Shown: one piece after another, positions 5,855 through 7,474 of the stretch
Numbering within the stretch: the first letter of the stretch is position 1
Layout of the letters: the number at the start of each line of letters is the position of its first letter
Assembly: GCA_034439915.1 (NCBI GenBank)
Contig: JAWXBI010000162.1
Location: 1-7,474, forward strand
Length of the DNA stretch: 7,474 nt
Source of the DNA: JADJLQ01 sp034439915
GTDB lineage: Bacteria; Bacteroidota; Bacteroidia; Chitinophagales; Saprospiraceae
Reading direction: 5' to 3'
The notes under the pieces: generated by a model
What the model saw: only the letters and a program-made list of their open reading frames with translations
Database searches by the model: none
What the model was told of the DNA's origin: nothing
Position numbers and translations under genes: made by a program

Positions 5855-6077
5855 TAAAATAGTAAAAGGGTTTAACGAGGGATATGAATTAGCTCGCCAG
5901 GATTTGATCTTAGCAAAAACGATTTCAGAATCGTATAAAGGTGTTAAGTCGGATTTTGTTCTAGCCTATGAAAGCGGTATAAAAGAAGTTGAGTTTGAGG
6001 AAAAATCGAAAGATTTAAATAAATATCATAATTTAAAATTGAAGTTAAACAAAGATGACATTGAAATGGGCAAATAA
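5844..6077 (+). CDS. Small charged protein of unknown function
   Basis: 77 residues from the ATG at 5844, or 83 from an ATG at 5826. The later start is preferred because it begins MEDDKIVKGFNEGYELA, which resembles the N-terminus of small Bacteroidota proteins I recall (MxDexFIKGFNxGY...). It overlaps the HTH gene by 11 bases; the earlier start would overlap by 29. The protein is helical and rich in Lys, Glu and Asp, with no signal peptide or membrane segment. Two similar segments, KGFNEGYELA (near the start) and LAYESGIKEVEFEEK (middle), suggest a paired-helix repeat. I cannot assign a function. Its position suggests a partner or modulator of the downstream ATPase, or an antitoxin-like protein, but this is guesswork. 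Confidence 0.65.
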   Translation: MEDDKIVKGFNEGYELARQDLILAKTISESYKGVKSDFVLAYESGIKEVEFEEKSKDLNKYHNLKLKLNKDDIEMGK

Positions 6078-6127
6078 TTTTTTAAGGCCATTTTCCACAA
6101 ATAATTAAAATAGCAGCAAGTACTATC

Positions 6128-7474
6128 ATGGATAAAGGAGCTCATTTCTATAAATGCGATTTTCAAGTTCATAGTCCGCGTGACAGTGCGTGGACAGGGA
6201 ATAAATTTGGGATAAATTCAAATGATGATAGTATTGCATTATCAGAGCAATCTAAAAAACAGATTACAGAAGATAGAATCCAATTTGCTAAGGAATATTT
6301 AGACAAGGCAAGACAATCAGGCTTACAGGCAATTGCGATTACAGATCATCATGATATTGTATCAGCCAAATTAATACGGGAAATTGCCAATGAAGAAAAT
6401 CGGTCTTTTAGAGCATCAGATCAACATGATAAGGAAATAATAGTATTTCCCGGTATAGAACTGTCACTGTCTAATCCAGCAAGCCAATGCATTTTAATAT
6501 TTGATGCTGATTTTGAAGATCAACATTTAGATACTATAATAAATTTTTTAGGAATCAATCCTTCAAATGAATTTGAAAAAAGTACAATAGAAACTCATCG
6601 AATTTCATCGGAGATAATAAGCAATCTGACCCATCTTCATAAAATATTAGACGAACTTCAACACTGTAAAGGACGATACATCGTATTACCAAATGTTGGT
6701 ACTGGGGAGCATTCCATTTTAAGACGAGGTTTTCATGAGCACTATAGAAAAATGCCTTGTGTTGGTGGCTATGTTGATAAAATCGTACCAACTGAATCCG
6801 GCTATCAAAACAAGATAAACGGGGGTGATGTAAATTACGGGTATAAGTCAATTGCAGTAATTTCAACTTCAGATAATAGATTTGAAGACGGTAGAGAATT
6901 TGGTAAACATTCAACGTGGAAAAAATGGGCTGAACCTACTGCAGAAGCTATTAGGCAAGCATGCTTAGCCCGAGAATCCAGAATTTCTGCTTTAGAACCA
7001 CAACTTCCTCAAATATTTATTACAAATATTGATGTAACTAGCTCGAAATTTTTGGGTTCTTTTTCATTGAACTTTAACAGACAATATAATGCTTTAATAG
7101 GTGGTAGAGGAACTGGTAAGTCAACTATTCTTGAATACCTAAGGTGGGGCTTATGTGATCTGCCAAATCCCCCATTAAATATTGAAGAACAATCTGAAAT
7201 TGAAATACGAAGACAAAATTTAATAGAAAAGACCCTGATACCATACGAGGGAGAAGTGAGGGTAACATTTAATTTGAATGGCAGCATTCATATAATTAAA
7301 AGAAACTCTGTCTCCAAGGAAATTTTTTTAAAAATTGGTAAAGGAGAATTTGAACTAGTTAAAGAAGAAGAAATAAGAAAAATACTTCCTATTCAGGCTT
7401 ATAGCCAAAAACAGCTAAGTAGTATAAGTGTCAGAACCGAAGAATTAAAAAGATTTATACAAATGCCCATAGAC
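6128..7474 (+). CDS. PHP-domain plus P-loop ATPase (TrlF/Ppl-type putative anti-phage protein), 3' truncated by window
   Basis: The frame is open for 449 codons from the ATG at 6128 to the window end with no stop. Residues 1 to about 265 form a PHP (polymerase and histidinol phosphatase) domain. Motif I is CDFQVHSPRD (D11, Q13, H15), motif II is ITDHHD (D73-D76), and then come FPGIE (E111), H195 in GTGEH, and TSDN with D249 and H261. From about 300 there is an SMC/ABC-like ATPase: Walker A GGRGTGKST at 325-333 with K331, and a Q-loop-like AYSQKQLS at 424-431. The coiled coil, signature and Walker B parts would lie beyond the window. PHP-SMC ATPases are annotated as TrlF family and, as Ppl, were reported as a single-gene phage defence. 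The start is the only ATG after the stop at 6083. A likely metal-ligand change, H to Q at 13, is noted. Confidence 0.85.
   Translation, partial: MDKGAHFYKCDFQVHSPRDSAWTGNKFGINSNDDSIALSEQSKKQITEDRIQFAKEYLDKARQSGLQAIAITDHHDIVSAKLIREIANEENRSFRASDQHDKEIIVFPGIELSLSNPASQCILIFDADFEDQHLDTIINFLGINPSNEFEKSTIETHRISSEIISNLTHLHKILDELQHCKGRYIVLPNVGTGEHSILRRGFHEHYRKMPCVGGYVDKIVPTESGYQNKINGGDVNYGYKSIAVISTSDNRFEDGREFGKHSTWKKWAEPTAEAIRQACLARESRISALEPQLPQIFITNIDVTSSKFLGSFSLNFNRQYNALIGGRGTGKSTILEYLRWGLCDLPNPPLNIEEQSEIEIRRQNLIEKTLIPYEGEVRVTFNLNGSIHIIKRNSVSKEIFLKIGKGEFELVKEEEIRKILPIQAYSQKQLSSISVRTEELKRFIQMPID

Noticed and set aside
6555..6914. Minus-strand frame of 119 codons
   Set aside because: It lies wholly inside the PHP domain coding region, whose plus frame has clear conserved motifs; the minus product looks like nothing known.

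Overview
The window looks like chromosomal DNA of a Bacteroidota species. Three things point there. One gene is a PorW/SprE-type lipoprotein of the type IX secretion and gliding machinery, a family confined to that phylum. TAnnTTTG boxes, the -7 element of Bacteroidota sigma factors, sit upstream of several genes and the tRNA. Most starts lack a good Shine-Dalgarno sequence. The genus cannot be fixed from the sequence; a Saprospiraceae-like environmental lineage is a guess.

Left part (1-5261), housekeeping-like. The first ~50 bases may hold the 3' end of a gene reading rightward. A palindromic block of degenerate 7-base repeats follows, ending on the stop codon of the leftward porW gene (136-3144). 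Across an 82-base divergent promoter region lie three rightward genes: a membrane-anchored M23 (LytM) peptidase, a small HAD-type phosphatase, and an SRPBCC/AHSA1 protein. The last two are separated by a second heptad-repeat palindrome (about 4587-4736), built like the first but with a different core sequence. The promoter box of the SRPBCC gene starts inside its last repeat and lies only 6 bases before the start codon.

Middle (5262-5578). A short leftward reading frame resembles the tail of a lost gene. It is followed by a tRNA with anticodon CAU (probably tRNA-Ile2, possibly elongator tRNA-Met) with its own -7 box, a T-run and an imperfect hairpin.

Right part (5579-7474), accessory. Just past the tRNA the DNA becomes more AT-rich. 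A tightly packed three-gene set begins: an excisionase/MerR-like helix-turn-helix protein, an overlapping small protein of unknown function, and, 50 bases on, a large open frame cut by the window end. That frame joins an N-terminal PHP phosphoesterase domain to a P-loop (SMC/ABC-type) ATPase. This architecture matches the TrlF family and the Ppl anti-phage proteins. The set is the best candidate for an interesting system: a tRNA-adjacent putative defence operon whose two small upstream genes are not explained by the known single-gene system. Its first metal-binding histidine appears replaced by glutamine.
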